Shown here: positions 21,817 through 33,415 of the stretch, in pieces
How positions within the stretch are numbered: position 1 is the first letter of the stretch
Layout: the number at the start of each line of letters is the position of its first letter
NCBI GenBank assembly: GCA_963930645.1
Contig: OZ005648.1
Span: forward strand, 241,123,436 to 241,187,435
Reading direction: 5' to 3'
From: Salticus scenicus
Lineage: Eukaryota > Arthropoda > Arachnida > Araneae > Salticidae
DNA: 64,000 nucleotides
The notes under the pieces: generated by a model
Told to the model about the DNA's origin: nothing
Seen by the model: only the letters and a program-made list of their open reading frames with translations
Databases searched by the model: none
Made by a program: the position numbers and the translations under genes

Positions 21817-22070
21817 CTAGCAGGCTTTGCCCGCTTCGCTGGACACTATATTTAAATGATTTCTTTGTAACTGAATATATTTCGATTGGCGACTATTTTC
21901 GTCACAGCTTTAGTATGGGACCTCCTTGGCAATATCAAACATTTTTTGAACTTCTCGAATCTGTACAACAAAACTATTATTAAAACAAATATTTTCGAAA
22001 ATAGTCCAATAGCTGGTGTTAATTCTTCGAATATTCTGGAAACAGTTGAAGCTGTTACTCGTACAGTATA
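21817..22070 (-). mobile_element. Possible Helitron 3' terminus
   Basis: On the minus strand the sequence ends GAAGCGGGCAAAGCCTGCTAG followed by T: a short GC-rich hairpin (GCGGGC/GCCTGC) and CTAG|T, as in Helitron ends. No TC 5' end or Rep/helicase frame was found, and the upstream extent is unknown. Confidence 0.35.
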
Positions 22071-22079
22071 AGTCATTAT

Positions 22080-22721
22080 TCGATGAATGCTCTGGGACAG
22101 TCTAAAAAATAGTCACTTGTTCCACAGGAATAAAGCAAATAACATCAACTACACCAGAGCAAAATTTTCGCTCACTCACGAAAAATGTCCAGTTGCTTAG
22201 AGCTCAATCCCTAAAGTGCAATGACTCAGAATAGGTCTCTGAATAACTCTGGATCGCAGTGATTACATACTCTTTCGCAAAAATCAACTCACACCTACTT
22301 ATAACTTTTGGCGATGGGGCTTGGAGATGACTCCATCGAGAATCCCTTGGTAAGCTCAAGGTCTACGTTCCCGTGTGTCCGAGAGCTTCGAAACATCAGG
22401 AACTCTAAACTATCATTTTTCACCAAATTTGGTCGCCCACTCGCCAAGTTTGTCTCCAAGACTATGCTTTCTATTAAACATATCTTTATTTAGTTATTTA
22501 AATATTAATTTGAATTAATCAAATATTTCTGCCCGACAGCGTGCAAGTGCAGTCACACACAGCAGCTCATTTATTTGTATGTTAAATTAGCGTAGTGATT
22601 GGTATATAAAAAAATAAATAAATAAATAAACATTATCGTGCTACACAACTTTATTATATCTCTCCCTTGGCGGCTTTTGAATTTTTGTCGCCATATTAGC
22701 GATTATTATTATTATTATTAT

Positions 22722-22758
<37 letters not shown>

Positions 22759-22905
22759 AATAATTTCTTGCATAAAAATAGAAAGCGTTTTATCGGACAC
22801 TTTTTCGTTAACATATAAGAACCCGTCATATTCTGTTTATTTTATTAATGGTTTTTAGGTTTAAAATAGTGCTTGATGAAATAAATTTCTATTTTTAAAA
22901 CTGCA
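22080..22905. other. No gene seen; AT-rich with homopolymers
   Basis: Contains (TAAA)n near 22606-22632, (ATT)n at 22698-22722 and a poly-T run to 22757. Short open frames have no domain. Confidence 0.6.
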
Positions 22906-22909
22906 CTTT

Positions 22910-23345
22910 TTACTTTCTTCTATATTCAATAGAAGAACGTATTGGATTCGTAAAAATTTTCGACCTCGGGTTTTTGATGGATTTACACGTTTTGAGAGCT
23001 GTAGAACGAGATTTGACCATTTTTAGAAAATGTCTGTCTGTCCGTCTGTCTGTCTGTCTGTGTGTGTGTGTGTGACAAAATTGTATGGCAACTGTATCTC
23101 AGGAACTACTGCAAAGATTTTCATACAAATTGGTGTGTGGTTGCCCCTTGTTATAAATTAGTGCCTATCAACTTTTGGTAAAAATTGTCTTAGAGGTTGC
23201 GTTGCCATCCCGCTTTTTCTAAATTTTTAACATGGTGATATAGGACAAAATTTTGTATAAATGTGCATAAGGAGAATTATTTTTTTGTAATCATTATGAA
23301 ATTTACAAGAATTTTTACTGTGCTGAATTATAACTGTGCTCAGTT
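22910..23345 (+). repeat. Terminal-hairpin repeat, truncated copy
   Basis: Starts ACTTTCTTCTATATTCAATA / GAAGAACGTATTGG (imperfect hairpin), then TTTTCGACCTCGGGTTTTTG, TTTACACGTTTTGAGAGC, (TCTG)n(TG)n at 23030-23075, then the module GCATCCCGC/ATGGTGATATAGGACAAAAT. About 90% alike to 29292-29700 by eye. It runs into repeat A at about 23345. Confidence 0.75.
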
Positions 23346-23369
23346 TCAAAACTATACGATTTTTTTTTT

Positions 23370-23862
23370 ATGTTGATCGGTTTTGGGTTTTCGTTATATG
23401 GATTTTTACCTAAACCACCACTTGTGCCTACTAACCTTAAAATTATTTAAATTGTACAAAACATGCTGTATTATCCTTACATATTCCCTATGCATATATT
23501 TGTTTTGTACATTAGAAAATATTTGACCAGAACCCATTTAATTACAGGCTTTAGTTGATTTTACTATTGCTAAAAAGAATTTTTCAAGAAAGTGTGTTAT
23601 TTCGTTCCCCTATATCTTTTGAACTATTGATCATACAAACAAAATGTAATATACATTTTTGTAGGAAATTTTACGTAGATTAATTTTTTATCTGACATTT
23701 TTTCTGTAAATGCGGTAGTTTTTAAGATATTTAATAAAAACTGAAAAGTGCCCCCCCCTGCCCCCCATGTGCGGGGACTTTTAGTATGTTGTTCAGGACC
23801 CTCTTGGCTATGCGTATGCAAAATTTCAAAACTGCACTATTTTTTTTTTCTTTTTTTTATGT
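23370..23862 (-). repeat. Repeat A, copy 2
   Basis: Minus-strand copy of 18162-18722 (GTTGATCGGTTTTGGGTTTT ... GGACCCTCTTGGCTATG). The C-rich patch is at 23751-23767. Confidence 0.75.
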
Positions 23863-24390
23863 TGATCGGTTTTGGGTCTTCGTTATCTGGATTTTTACTC
23901 AAACCGCCACTTGCGCCTACTAGCCTTAAAATTACTTAAAACTTTCAAAACATGCTGTATTATCCTTTCATATTTCCTATGTACATATTTGTTTTGTAAA
24001 TTAGAAAATATTTGACAAGAACCCTTTTAATTGCACACTTTAGTTGATTTTACTATTGCAAAAAATAATTTTTCAAGAAAATGTGTTATTTCATCCCCCT
24101 ATATCTTCTAAACTATTGATCATACTAACAAAATGTAAGATACATTTTTGTAGGAAATTTTACGTAGATTAATTTTGTAATTGACATTTGCTCTCCAAAT
24201 GCGATAGTTTTTAAGATATTTAATAAAAACTGAAAAGTGCCCCCTTAAATGCCCCCCTGCCCCCCGCTCACCCTCCACGGGCAGGACTTTTAGTATGTTG
24301 TTCAGGACCCTCTTGGCTATGAGTATGCAAAATTTCAAAACTACACGATTTTTTTTTTTCTATTTCTCCTATTTTGACTGGACTACTAAC
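23863..24390 (-). repeat. Repeat A, copy 3
   Basis: Head-to-tail with copy 2, with the C-rich patch at 24239-24275. It is closer to copy 1 than to copy 2 and ends at 24390 with the complement of GTTAGTAGTCCAGTCAAAAT. Confidence 0.75.
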
Positions 24391-24792
24391 AAAAAATAAC
24401 CAAATGTTTAAAAATCACTTAAAACAAAGAGAATATATTGAAAAATTGATCCATTTAAAATATTGAATATTTGGTTGCAGTACAAAACCAGTGAACGTTA
24501 AAGGGTTAATACAACAAAATTGTTGTTCGTAAATAATAATAGTAGTGCACTGATAAAATTGTAATTAATAAGTAGAAGATTATACATTTGTTGTATATAA
24601 GTTACATTAGTAATGTAGGGGCAAAGATTTATTGTAAATTAATAATATAATTAAATTGTCCATAATAATAATAATAATAACAATAATAATAATGCAGTAA
24701 CACAAGACGTTTGCAATTGCCGATATCCCACGAAAATATTCAAAATATGAGTTAAATAATTGAGAGGGGACAATACCTAATCCCGTGGGCAA

Positions 24793-25106
24793 CAGTTACC
24801 TATGTTATTCTATGGGAAAATTTGTTCCCACAAATTGTTTGTTTTTAAAAATTTTTACATTTTAATATTGAGGTCAAAAATGCGATATTTTCGAAAAATT
24901 GATTTTTAAAAATTTTTACATTTTAATATTGAGGTCAAAAATGCGATTTTTCACAAAGAGTATTTTTCACATTTTTTGCTAGCAAAATGAAATACTAATA
25001 ATGCTCATGAATTTTCTGAATGTGAAAACAGAATTGAAAAATATTCATTAGGTAATGAGTAATTATGAAAACAATTTTTCCAATAGAATAACATGAGCCA
25101 CGACTG
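24793..25106. repeat. Inverted-repeat element with internal 61-bp duplication
   Basis: CAGTTACCTATGTTATTCTA at the left is matched on the minus strand by CAGTCGTGGCTCATGTTATT at the right. Inside, TTTTTAAAAATTTTTACATT ... GTCAAAAATGCGAT is repeated at 24842 and 24903. Non-coding, probably a small MITE. Confidence 0.45.
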
Positions 25107-26136
25107 TCGGCGAGGTTAAGTATCGTCCGCTCTTAATGTCGTAGTTGTTGCATAACTATATAAATACATATATCACACTTACATAATAAGAGATTTGAAC
25201 GTTCAGTGTCAGTATGATTGACCTTACGATTTCCTCTGCATTTATTTGCTGATTATCTTTCATGAATGGCATGTCATCAGGGCTAGTGTTGCGGCCTAAG
25301 CAATGTATTACTATTTATCTTTCATTATTTCCACGGCAAGTTTTTAAAATTTTCCAAACCAAGGCTAATCTAGATCTGACGATGCTCGCACAAATCAGTC
25401 TCAAGGCTTCAACATCTTTTAAAATAACAAAATAATTTCAAAGATAAAATTTTCTAGGATAGCTTTATAATCTTTCATAGAATTTGTGAGTTTTCTATAT
25501 TGCTTTTTTAGTTTTGGTGGATTTCAGAAAATGGTGGATTTTACATTTTATAATTTATTTATTTATCGTAAATTATTGTCTCAGAATTATAAAAAAAATT
25601 TCGAATTTATTGCTTTAAAATAGAGCGATATTAAGTGTATTAAAATTTCTTGAAAGCTATTTATATTTAATAAAACAAAAATCAAGATTTAAAATTTTTT
25701 GAAATGCTGTCTGATAAGTAGTATTTAATTCCTCCCCTCCCCTTCCCCGTCACTTTCCCTTTGTTATAGTTTGTATCACAATATATTCTAAACGAATTCG
25801 AGTATTACTTAATGGATGGATTCATAAGTCATTTTTTTTTTTTTTTTTTTTTTTTTTTAATGCACTAGGGTCTCTGCCCCCTGCACGCTTACCAACTTCC
25901 GAGGGAGGCATCGCCTCCCCCTGACTCTTTTCATTTATTAACCCTTGTGGTGCTCTGTCCTCCTATGTCTTCTGTCCATCTTTGCCTTTCCCTGAACATT
26001 AATAGTGCATAACACAAGACAAAAGAAAAAAAAATGCTACAGAAATCCCCATATTTAATGTCAAATTAGAATACATAATACTTAATTGTGGTGTTACTTT
26101 TTCTACTAGCTCTTGAATAGAGATTTATCTTAAAAA
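25107..26136. other. No gene seen; AT-rich
   Basis: One kilobase without recognisable coding sequence, holding a poly-T run (25832-25858) and a C-rich patch (25730-25750). Confidence 0.6.
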
Positions 26137-27905
26137 TCTATAATAATAAAAGAAGATGTTTGTCTGTCTGTCTGTGCATCTATACGTTCAGCCCCTACTG
26201 AACGCAGAAGTATAAAATTTGGCATACGGGTGCTCAGAAGCCTTCCCGAGTTGTTAGTGAAAACAGAATTTAAAAATTTTAATTAGTTCCGGAGATATTA
26301 ATTAAAGCGTCGACCAATGCCTAATTAAAAAGCGAGCGGATCGTAATTTTCGCCCTTCAGCGTGTTCCTCAAAAGAGAAAGCAGAGAGAGAAAAATTTCG
26401 CGGGTTTTCTAAAGCGATCGCTGCCGATCTGTTGGAAATATCGAAAATACATCTATACCACGAGAAAGAGCATTTATTATCGATTCTTACGGTACATTTT
26501 TTTTTTTTTTTTTTTTTTTAATACGGATTTTTTATATTTTTAAAAAAAGTTTTAAAAAGGGTCGAAAATTTCTCTTTTTCTCGATTGTCTTCTTTTGAAA
26601 AGCCCTGTACGACCGAGTAACTGTTACATTTCTTAACAACTGGTATATTTGGAAAGGACATTTAATCCTCTTTCGAACCATATAAACATTTTTACAAAAT
26701 ACGGATTAGCGATCCATATATCTCACTTCAACAATTGAATACCCAAAAGATTGAGAGAAATTTTCAAAAACTGAATGAGTTATAATTTTTTTTTTTAATT
26801 TTCAGTATCGCGGCAGTTTTCGATGAAATTCTGAATCGACGTTTCTGAAACTCTTGCAACTGACCTTGACAGAGAAGAGAGAATAAGATTCTTCAGTGCC
26901 AGTTGCTAAAGGTCGGGAAAAATTGCTTTTGGTTTTTCGCCCACGTGACGAAGTATACTGGAAATAAAAAAAGCAGTTTTTGAATTTTTTCAATTTAAAA
27001 TTGATCAAAAGCAGAACTTCGAAATTGCCCGTCATTATGGCTCACCTGTATGCAGTTAAAAAATCTAAAGTATAGCTTTAAAAATAAAATAAATAGACAT
27101 ATTATATTTATTTAAATTCATTTTTATTTCATCTGTTAATGACATCATTCACCAATTTCATCTGTTAATGAGTTACTTTTAACAGAATAATATTGATTTT
27201 TTTCCCTTTTTTTTATGAATTCGGTTGTAAAAAAGCAGTTTTGGAATTCTTAAATTTTAGATGGATTTAAATAGAAATCGTTAATCGCCCTTGATAGATT
27301 AGTCATTTTGAGTCTAAAATATATCATAGATATTCATCATTGTAATACATAATACATCATTCAAAAGATATTTTAAAGTATTTTTATTGCAGGCTATAAA
27401 AATGATATAAGCCGTTCAAATTCTGTACGAAACTTTCGGAGAAAACTACGGGAAAACCAGAAAATTTTTATTCTTTTATATTTTACAGAGTTTCAAATTC
27501 AGATTTTCGCTCACATTTCGTACTAATAATTTTTAACGATATATAGCCCGGAATTAAGCAAGTTTTGGAGAAAACCACAGATAAGTCAGACACAAATCTT
27601 TTTAAAAAATGTTATACGGCGCCGCAGGTGCCACCGAGCGGGACTTAGCTAAAGTCAGAAATTTGAAAGATCATAACATGGTGAGCGAACAGGCTGTTTC
27701 AGATATTGAAAAGGGAAGAGGGCGCCGAAGGCGCTACCACACGGGAATTTACTGCGCTTTCAATAAGCTATTTTCACGATATATCGATAAGCTGTTATTA
27801 GACCTGAAACGGGAAAAAGGCGCCACCAAGCGGGAGTTTCGTAAAGTCGGATTTTTCAGGGATCGCGAACCAGCTGGTCGGCTCGTATTTAATAAAGATG
27901 ACTAG
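26137..27905 (+). mobile_element. Possible Helitron-like non-coding element
   Basis: Starts after A with TCTATAATAATAAAAGAAGA and then TGTTTGTCTGTCTGTCTGTG, a start style common to arthropod Helitrons. It ends near GATGACTAG (27897-27905). The last 300 bp repeat a phrase like GGCGCCACCAAGCGGGAGTT three times (27620, 27720, 27815), which produces a spurious 98-codon open frame. CTAG here is followed by A, not T, and no terminal hairpin sits next to it, so the call is weak. Confidence 0.3.
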
Positions 27906-28560
27906 AGGCTGCATTTAATCCAAAACAAAAGATGTTAAAAATAGTGATCGCATGTAAATAGTGATGAGTGAACTCTATGTCTCGACCTGGTCATGCATGG
28001 GTATAAGCATAAAATAGACTCACATTTGCCTTTTTTTTTTTTTTTTTAGGGCATTATATAATATTCGCTTTATATTTTTAATGTACAGCTAGATAATAAT
28101 TTTACACATTCGAAAATATCTGAAAAGAAAGAAACTTTATTTTTATTGTTGTTATTTTAATTTGGATAAATCTCCTACAGCTTCAATTTTTAATTCTCTC
28201 CTACTTCTTAAAATAACGAAGAATAAAATTCATTCGATTGTTTATAAAAGTTTCAGGTGATGAATATTTTTCTTTCCATAATTAGAAATTTGAAATGTAT
28301 CATAGAAATGTCTAATTTTGTAATGTTAAAAAATAATCAGTTCTAAATTAGAAAATTCAATCATTTATAAACGAGTTTGAATTTGAATCTAAAATATTTT
28401 TTTATGCCAAAATGTAGCCGAAGTACTTTAAAATATGGTTTTAAATAAAAAAGATAAATTCTCACATAAAAACAAAAAGAAATGCAGTAAATTATACAAA
28501 CACGACATTATTTCCTTATTCACAAAAAAAAAAAAAAAAAAAAACTTTGAGCTGAAGAAC
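27906..28560. other. No gene seen
   Basis: AT-rich with a poly-T run (28032-28048) and a poly-A run (28526-28545). Confidence 0.6.
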
Positions 28561-28586
28561 AACTGGAGCAAACGCTTCCAATACCT

Positions 28587-28890
28587 TTACACAGTGTTCG
28601 TGCGTGCCAGTTTTTCTGCAGTCATTTGCCGTACAGAGTCAAACCTTGCACGGCAGGCGACATTTGTCGGGTCGTCTGTTACTATTATACTCTTTACAGG
28701 ATTAAAATTTAAAATTGTAATATCATGTTTAGCATATGGTTGTTCGAACAGACAGCCTTTATACAATTTTACTTTGAAATATAAAGATATCAAATGCTTC
28801 GTGCCTTGTAACGCTTGGAAGACAAACCTTCCAAAAACGGTACGCAAAAACCGGTCTAGCATTTCCTTCACTTGTTCTTCAGCTCCGTGA
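28587..28890 (-). other. Exon-like open frame, unidentified
   Basis: On the minus strand a frame of about 100 codons runs from a T-rich tract (28888-28900) to a stop at 28587. It includes VKEMLDRFLRTVFGRFVF and DDPTNVACRARFDSVRQMTA. It is less AT-rich than its surroundings. An AG follows the T tract, and GTAAAG near 28584 could be a donor, so a host exon or pseudo-exon is possible. The opposite strand is also open (28435-28890), so coding is not established. No family recognised. Confidence 0.3.
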
Positions 28891-28904
28891 AAAAAAAAAA
28901 AATT

Positions 28905-29285
28905 ACAAACAACTTAAGAAATTGCCAGTAAGAAAATTAATTTTCTGAAACTAGAAGAAAAAAAATAAAATAAAAAAGATGTTTATTTTTTTTTTACACC
29001 GTTGATCACATTTTAATTTTTTTGTAGAAAATGACGTCATAAAATTGAAAGAACAGCGATTTCAGAAACTTTTTACAAAATGGCAAATAAAGTACCTTTA
29101 TAAACCCGACGTTTTTAATTAATAACTTCTTTAATTAAAATGATAGAAATTTCTTACTGAAATATCTTTTTTGGAGTATTCCGCACACATTGATACTTCT
29201 CATGACGCGGAGAACCCTGCCCTCCGCGAGGAAATGCGGTCGCAGACAAAATCACTTGACACCAACGACAGTAACTTTTTTTTTT
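28905..29285. other. No gene seen
   Basis: AT-rich. The stretch 29190-29270 is GC-richer (GACGCGGAGAACCCTGCCCT) but has no domain. Confidence 0.5.
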
Positions 29286-29291
29286 TTTTTT

Positions 29292-30473
29292 ACTTTCTTC
29301 TATATGTAATATAGAGAAAGTATTGGATTCGTAAAAATTTTCGACCTCGGGTTTTTGATGAATTTACACGTTTTGAGAGCTGTAGAACACGATTTGACCA
29401 TTTTTAGAAAATGTCTGTCTGTCTGTCTGTCTGTCTGTGTGTGTGTGTGTGTGTGACAAAATTTTGTGGCAACTGTATCTCAAGAACTACTGCACAGAAT
29501 TTTATACAAATTGGTATGTAGTTGTACCTTGACATAAATTAGTGCCTATCAACTTTTGGTAAAAATTGTCTTACAGGTTGCGTTGCCATCCCGCTTTTTC
29601 TAAATTTTTAACATGGTGATATAGGACAAAATTTTGTATAAATGTGCATAAAGAGAATTATTTTTTAGTAATCATTATGAAATTTACAAGAATTATTTAA
29701 AATAGAGATAGTCAACTGGGAAAAAAATTTTGTATGCGTAGGAGCCTCGCCACCCCCCGTGGGGGGGAAGTCCCCCCTCGCGGGGAGAAAATTTTCAAGA
29801 TGGGTATCTTTCGAAAGGTCTCGTCAATACCTTTAAAACGAATGGTTGAACTATAAATCTGTGATAATTTAAAACAAAGTTATCGATTTTTTTTACTTTT
29901 AGCGAAAAAAAACTTAGAAAAAAATCGTTTTTCTTCTTTCTTTTTTTTTTAAACGAAATTTAACCAGACTTGGTATTTAATTGGCCCCTGACATAAACTG
30001 AGGCTGATTAGATTTGGGGATCAATCGCTCAACAGGTGGCGCTGTGATCGTATTTTTTCTAAATTTTTAACATGGCAGTATAGGAAAAAATTTCGTATAA
30101 ATGTACATAATGAGAGTTATTCTTAACCTGTGATTGTGAAATTAATATGAATTATTGATAATAGTAGTAGTTAATTAGGGAAAAAATTTGGGGCATCGCT
30201 TCCCCCCCTAGGGGGAAGTACCCCCCCCCCCCCCAGGGTTGTGTGTGTAAATTTTCAAGATCGGTATCTTTCGAAAGGTCTCGTCAATACCTTTAAAACG
30301 AATAGTTGAACTATAAATATGTGGTAATTTAAAACAAAGTTATCGATTTTTTTTACTTTTAACGAAAAAAAAAATGAAAAAAATCGTTTTTTTTTTTTTT
30401 TTTTTTTTTTTTATATTGTTACTGCGTGAATTTGTATAGGAAAATATAGAAGAAAGTCTTGTGGTGGCCACAA
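29292..30473 (+). repeat. Terminal-hairpin repeat, nearly complete copy
   Basis: Starts with the hairpin ACTTTCTTCTATAT/AATATAGAGAAAGT, then TTTTCGACCTCGGGTTTTTG, ACGTTTTGAGAGC, (TCTG)n(TG)n (29405-29455). A module of roughly 440-480 bp present twice follows (29530-29930 and 29975-30400; each with TTTTTAACATGG, a facing C-run/G-run patch, and GGTATCTTTCGAAAGGTCTC). It ends GTATAGGAAAATATAGAAG/AAAGTCTTGTGGTGGCCACA. Both ends share ATATAGAAGAAAGT in inverted orientation. No coding capacity. Confidence 0.75.
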
Positions 30474-30784
30474 CATACTAGTTTTTAATATATAGACAAT
30501 TTTGTATTTGAATGGTAAAATTTTGGATTAAATTTCAGTTCTTCACGTATAAAAACATATTTTTTAAGCTTATCAATCCATAAAATATAACCCAATCCAA
30601 TTATATTTGAAATATACTATCGTTAGAATATAATAAAGTATGATAATAATAAAACAATATATAGAATAATAACTAGATATTTACTTCCTTGATTTATTGA
30701 TTTATTTTTTAGACCCTTTCAGTATAATTCAGTGTTTTTAGTGTCCAATGAAAAAGTTTCGGCTACATTTTAACTTACCGAACT

Positions 30785-30925
30785 TACATATTACATAAAG
30801 AAAGTATTGTAATAATAAAAAATTCGACTTTGTGACCTTGTATATTTATACGTTTTGAGGCCTCCTGAGTTAATTTTAGTTATTTTTATGACGATGCATA
30901 TACGTACAATGGGTAATCAAATTAT
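30785..30925 (+). repeat. Terminal-hairpin repeat, 5' fragment
   Basis: ATTACATAAAGAAAGTATTG, TTCGACTTTGTGACC and TTATACGTTTTGAGGCCTCC keep the family's 5' order, then it breaks off into poly-T (30930-30961). Confidence 0.5.
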
Positions 30926-30926
30926 A

Positions 30927-30963
<37 letters not shown>

Positions 30964-31208
30964 ACATTTCTTTTTTTTTACTTTCTAAAAAAATAATAGA
31001 CGAAATGGCCTGGAATTTCACAAATACAAAAAAAAAAAAAAAAAAAAAAGCATTTAAAAACTCACATTTTCCACTATCGATTTAGTTCAGAGTACAATTA
31101 GGGGACCAACCACAAATTAAAGAAGAGCGAAAATACTTTAGATCACCCTGTATCATAAAAAGCTACAAATAACTTGTAATTTTAATACATTATTGCACAT
31201 ACTATGTA

Positions 31209-31395
31209 CAATAAAGTCGATTCTCGTTAACGTGAATCACAAGGGGAATAAAAATTTGTTCATGTTATCAGTAGTTCATGCTATTAGTAACTCAGAAACT
31301 AATCTTCATTTTGACGGGGATTTAGAAAACAGTTAATGATAGTTTAGAAAACAGTAATTCACGTTAACCGTATTCAAATAAACGAGGTTCGACTG
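31209..31395. mobile_element. pogo/Tigger-type MITE
   Basis: The right end, on the minus strand, is CAGTCGAACCTCGTT, the typical pogo/Tigger start. The left end reads CAATAAAGTCGATTCTCGTT. Both are next to TA (31207-31208, 31396-31397), and GTTAACGTGAAT occurs inside both ends in inverted orientation. 187 bp, no ORF. Confidence 0.6.
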
Positions 31396-31444
31396 TATTT
31401 GTATGTTTTGGTGTGGGAATTGTGTAATTATTTAGGCGGGTATA

Positions 31445-33106
31445 CAGGATGGCCATAATTAATCTGCAAGTGTTCAAGGGGTGCTGGAGAGAAAACTACT
31501 GTGAATATTCCAGTGAAATTTGGTATCTACACGTTTCAGAACATGCGGAAATCAAATATAAAAAAAAAAAAAAGAAAAAATCGCCATTTTCACCCGATAC
31601 GTGGCGCTGTACGTATTTCAACGCTCACCGGTGGCATATACAACTTCCAAAACCGATAGACACAAATTAAACAATCCATAAAGATGCTTTGAAAATCAAT
31701 TAAACTACTATTTATTCAATGAAATTATCACATGATGTGCTCGATATGCGAACCACCAGATACAACCACATGCTGAAAACGTAGAACAGCATGGTCCACC
31801 GTCGCATTTAAAATCTCTGTTGTAAACACACCTCACGTATCTCGTTATGCTAAATTTCAATTCAGCAACAGAAGCATATCGTTCTCTATAAACCATATCT
31901 TTCAGATGTCCACACAGATAAAAATCGCAAGGATTAAGGTCCGGTGAACGTGGGGGCCAAGAGTTTTCGAAACCTCTGCTTATGACTCGGTCCGCACCAA
32001 AGGTATCATGTAGCAATCTTTTAACAGGTTTAGCGATGTGAGGGGGCGGGGGCTCCATCCTACATAAATATCGTGGTTTCTAAACAATGTCTCTCTTCAA
32101 TGCTGGAATCAATTGTTCACTCAACATCGCACTGTAGTTAGTCCCTGTAACACTACAGCGTTTGGGACCACTTTGAGTTGGAGTCTCGAAGAAATATGGG
32201 CCCAAAAGAAAATCACAAGTCATTCCACACCATACAGTTACATAATCGGAATGGAGGGGTTTTTCACGTTTAGCGTATTGGTTACTCGTTCCCCATATCC
32301 TGCAGTTATGGGCATTTACACTACGTGATAGTGTAAAATGCGCCTCATCTGTCCACAAGATCCTCTGTATTCAAGTGTCATCCTCACTGATTTTCGACAG
32401 GACAAAGTTTGCAAAATCAATTCTTCGCGTATCATCATGAGGCTTCAATTCTTTAAAGTATTTTAATTTTATACGGATAACGCCGAAGAATGTGGTGCAA
32501 AACTTTATGCACAGTTGACCAGGGAAGAGATAATGTCCGAGCCAGACTTCTTGCGCTCACTTGTTGCAGCATACTGGTTCCTGAACTGCTACTCGTAGTA
32601 GCAATAGCGTCATCAATTTGTTGCACTGTTTCCGGGATGCCGCCCTCTTGTGCCTGGAATAACGCCGAATTCTCCTGCTTCTTCAAATTTAGAAATTATA
32701 TTTTTCAATCCATTGACACTCATTGGACCTCTTCTTAATCGTTTCATACGCCGGTATTCTTTCAGAGTAGCTGAATAATTGCTACCATTCTGATGGAATA
32801 TCTTCACTAACAATGCACGTTCCTTCTTATTCAGAGTCATGATTGACCATTACTCAATGTGGTCTTGTTTATACACTATTCGATGGGCTTAAAATTTGCA
32901 TATATGCCGTCGATAAGCATTGAAACACGGCACAACGCCATCTATCGGGTGAAAATGGTGATTTTTTTTTTTTTTTTTTTTTTTTTTTGGCACATTTGAA
33001 TTGCGCATGTTCTGAAACGTGTAGATACCCAATTTCACTGGAATATTCCCAGTAGTTTTCTCTCCAGCACCCCTTGAACACTTGCAGTTTAATTATGGCC
33101 ACCCTG
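31445..33106 (-). mobile_element. Mariner-type element with TIRs of about 210 bp
   Basis: TA-flanked. CAGGATGGCCATAATTAATC (left) and, on the minus strand, CAGGGTGGCCATAATTAAAC (right) start inverted repeats of about 210 bp that stay about 90% alike past an A-run of unequal length. 1662 bp in total, with a broken transposase between. Confidence 0.9.
31730..32840 (-). pseudogene. Mariner-type transposase (DUF4817 N-terminus), broken
   Basis: Reads from an ATG at 32840: MTLNKKERALLVKIFHQNGS and a helix-turn-helix (DUF4817), then a shift to SARSLARTLSLPWSTVHKVL (second HTH, near 32550). After another shift comes MWTDEAHFTLSRSVNAHNCR (first catalytic Asp, near 32350), an in-frame stop at about 32078, then PPHIAKPVKRLLHDTFGADR and WPPRSPDLNPCDFYL (third catalytic Asp, near 31940). 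Length matches a transposase of about 350 aa. Two shifts and one stop inactivate it. It would have recognised its own TIRs in trans. Confidence 0.88.
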
Positions 33107-33125
33107 TATATATATATATACATAT

Positions 33126-33411
33126 ATATGAAGTATAGGCACCTTCCTTTTCCCTAATATTCGATTCTGAAACCAGCACCGCAGCCACAAGCGTAGAATG
33201 ACGTAGCCGTGATGTCAGGAGGACGTCACCTCCTGCGTGTGCGCGCATCCCCGCAGATGGAGCACCTTCCAGAGTAGAGCTCCTATAATACAGGCTGACG
33301 CATGGGCGGCCATTTTTACGCTTCAGCAAAACCAGAAATAAAACCTGTTACTAGCTTGGCGTCATTATTGCTATTACGCGCAACTATGTGACTGGTTCAA
33401 AAAAAATGTTT
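33126..33411 (+). repeat. LTR fragment related to 39026 and 42878
   Basis: TGAAGTATAGGCACCTTCCT and the following 155 bp match the two LTR-type repeats at 39026 and 42878 with few changes. The sequence then diverges to its own 3' part with AATAAA (33339) and ATTACGCGCAAC. It directly abuts (TA)n at the mariner end, so the left edge may be the true LTR start. No target duplication recognised. Confidence 0.6.
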
Positions 33412-33415
33412 GCCG

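Larger units (their letters stand above)
15981..24505. mobile_element. Region bounded by piggyBac-like ends in TTAA
   Basis: TTAA (15977-15980) precedes CCCTTTAACGTTCACT, and the reverse complement of the same 16 bases ends at 24505 followed by TTAA (24506-24509). CCC starts and TTAA duplications are the piggyBac signature. No piggyBac transposase is visible. The 8.5 kb between the ends is mostly later insertions: a Tc1 relic, terminal-hairpin repeats, a DUF4817 relic and repeat-A copies. Two unrelated solitary ends remain possible. Confidence 0.5.

Noticed and set aside
22641..22829. 62-codon minus-strand frame with Lys and Ile runs
   Set aside because: Product of poly-T and (ATT)n tracts.
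26802..27035. 77-codon minus-strand frame
   Set aside because: Lies inside the Helitron-like repeat, has no domain and no partner frame.
27609..27905. 98-codon frame with Arg-rich repeats
   Set aside because: Translation of a thrice repeated GGCGCC...GCGGGA phrase in a putative Helitron-like element.
28435..28890. 151-codon plus-strand frame with CLAYGCSNR resembling a THAP start
   Set aside because: The rest of a THAP domain (AVPTF and later Cys/His) is absent, the start lies in a poly-A tract, and the minus strand is an equally good frame.
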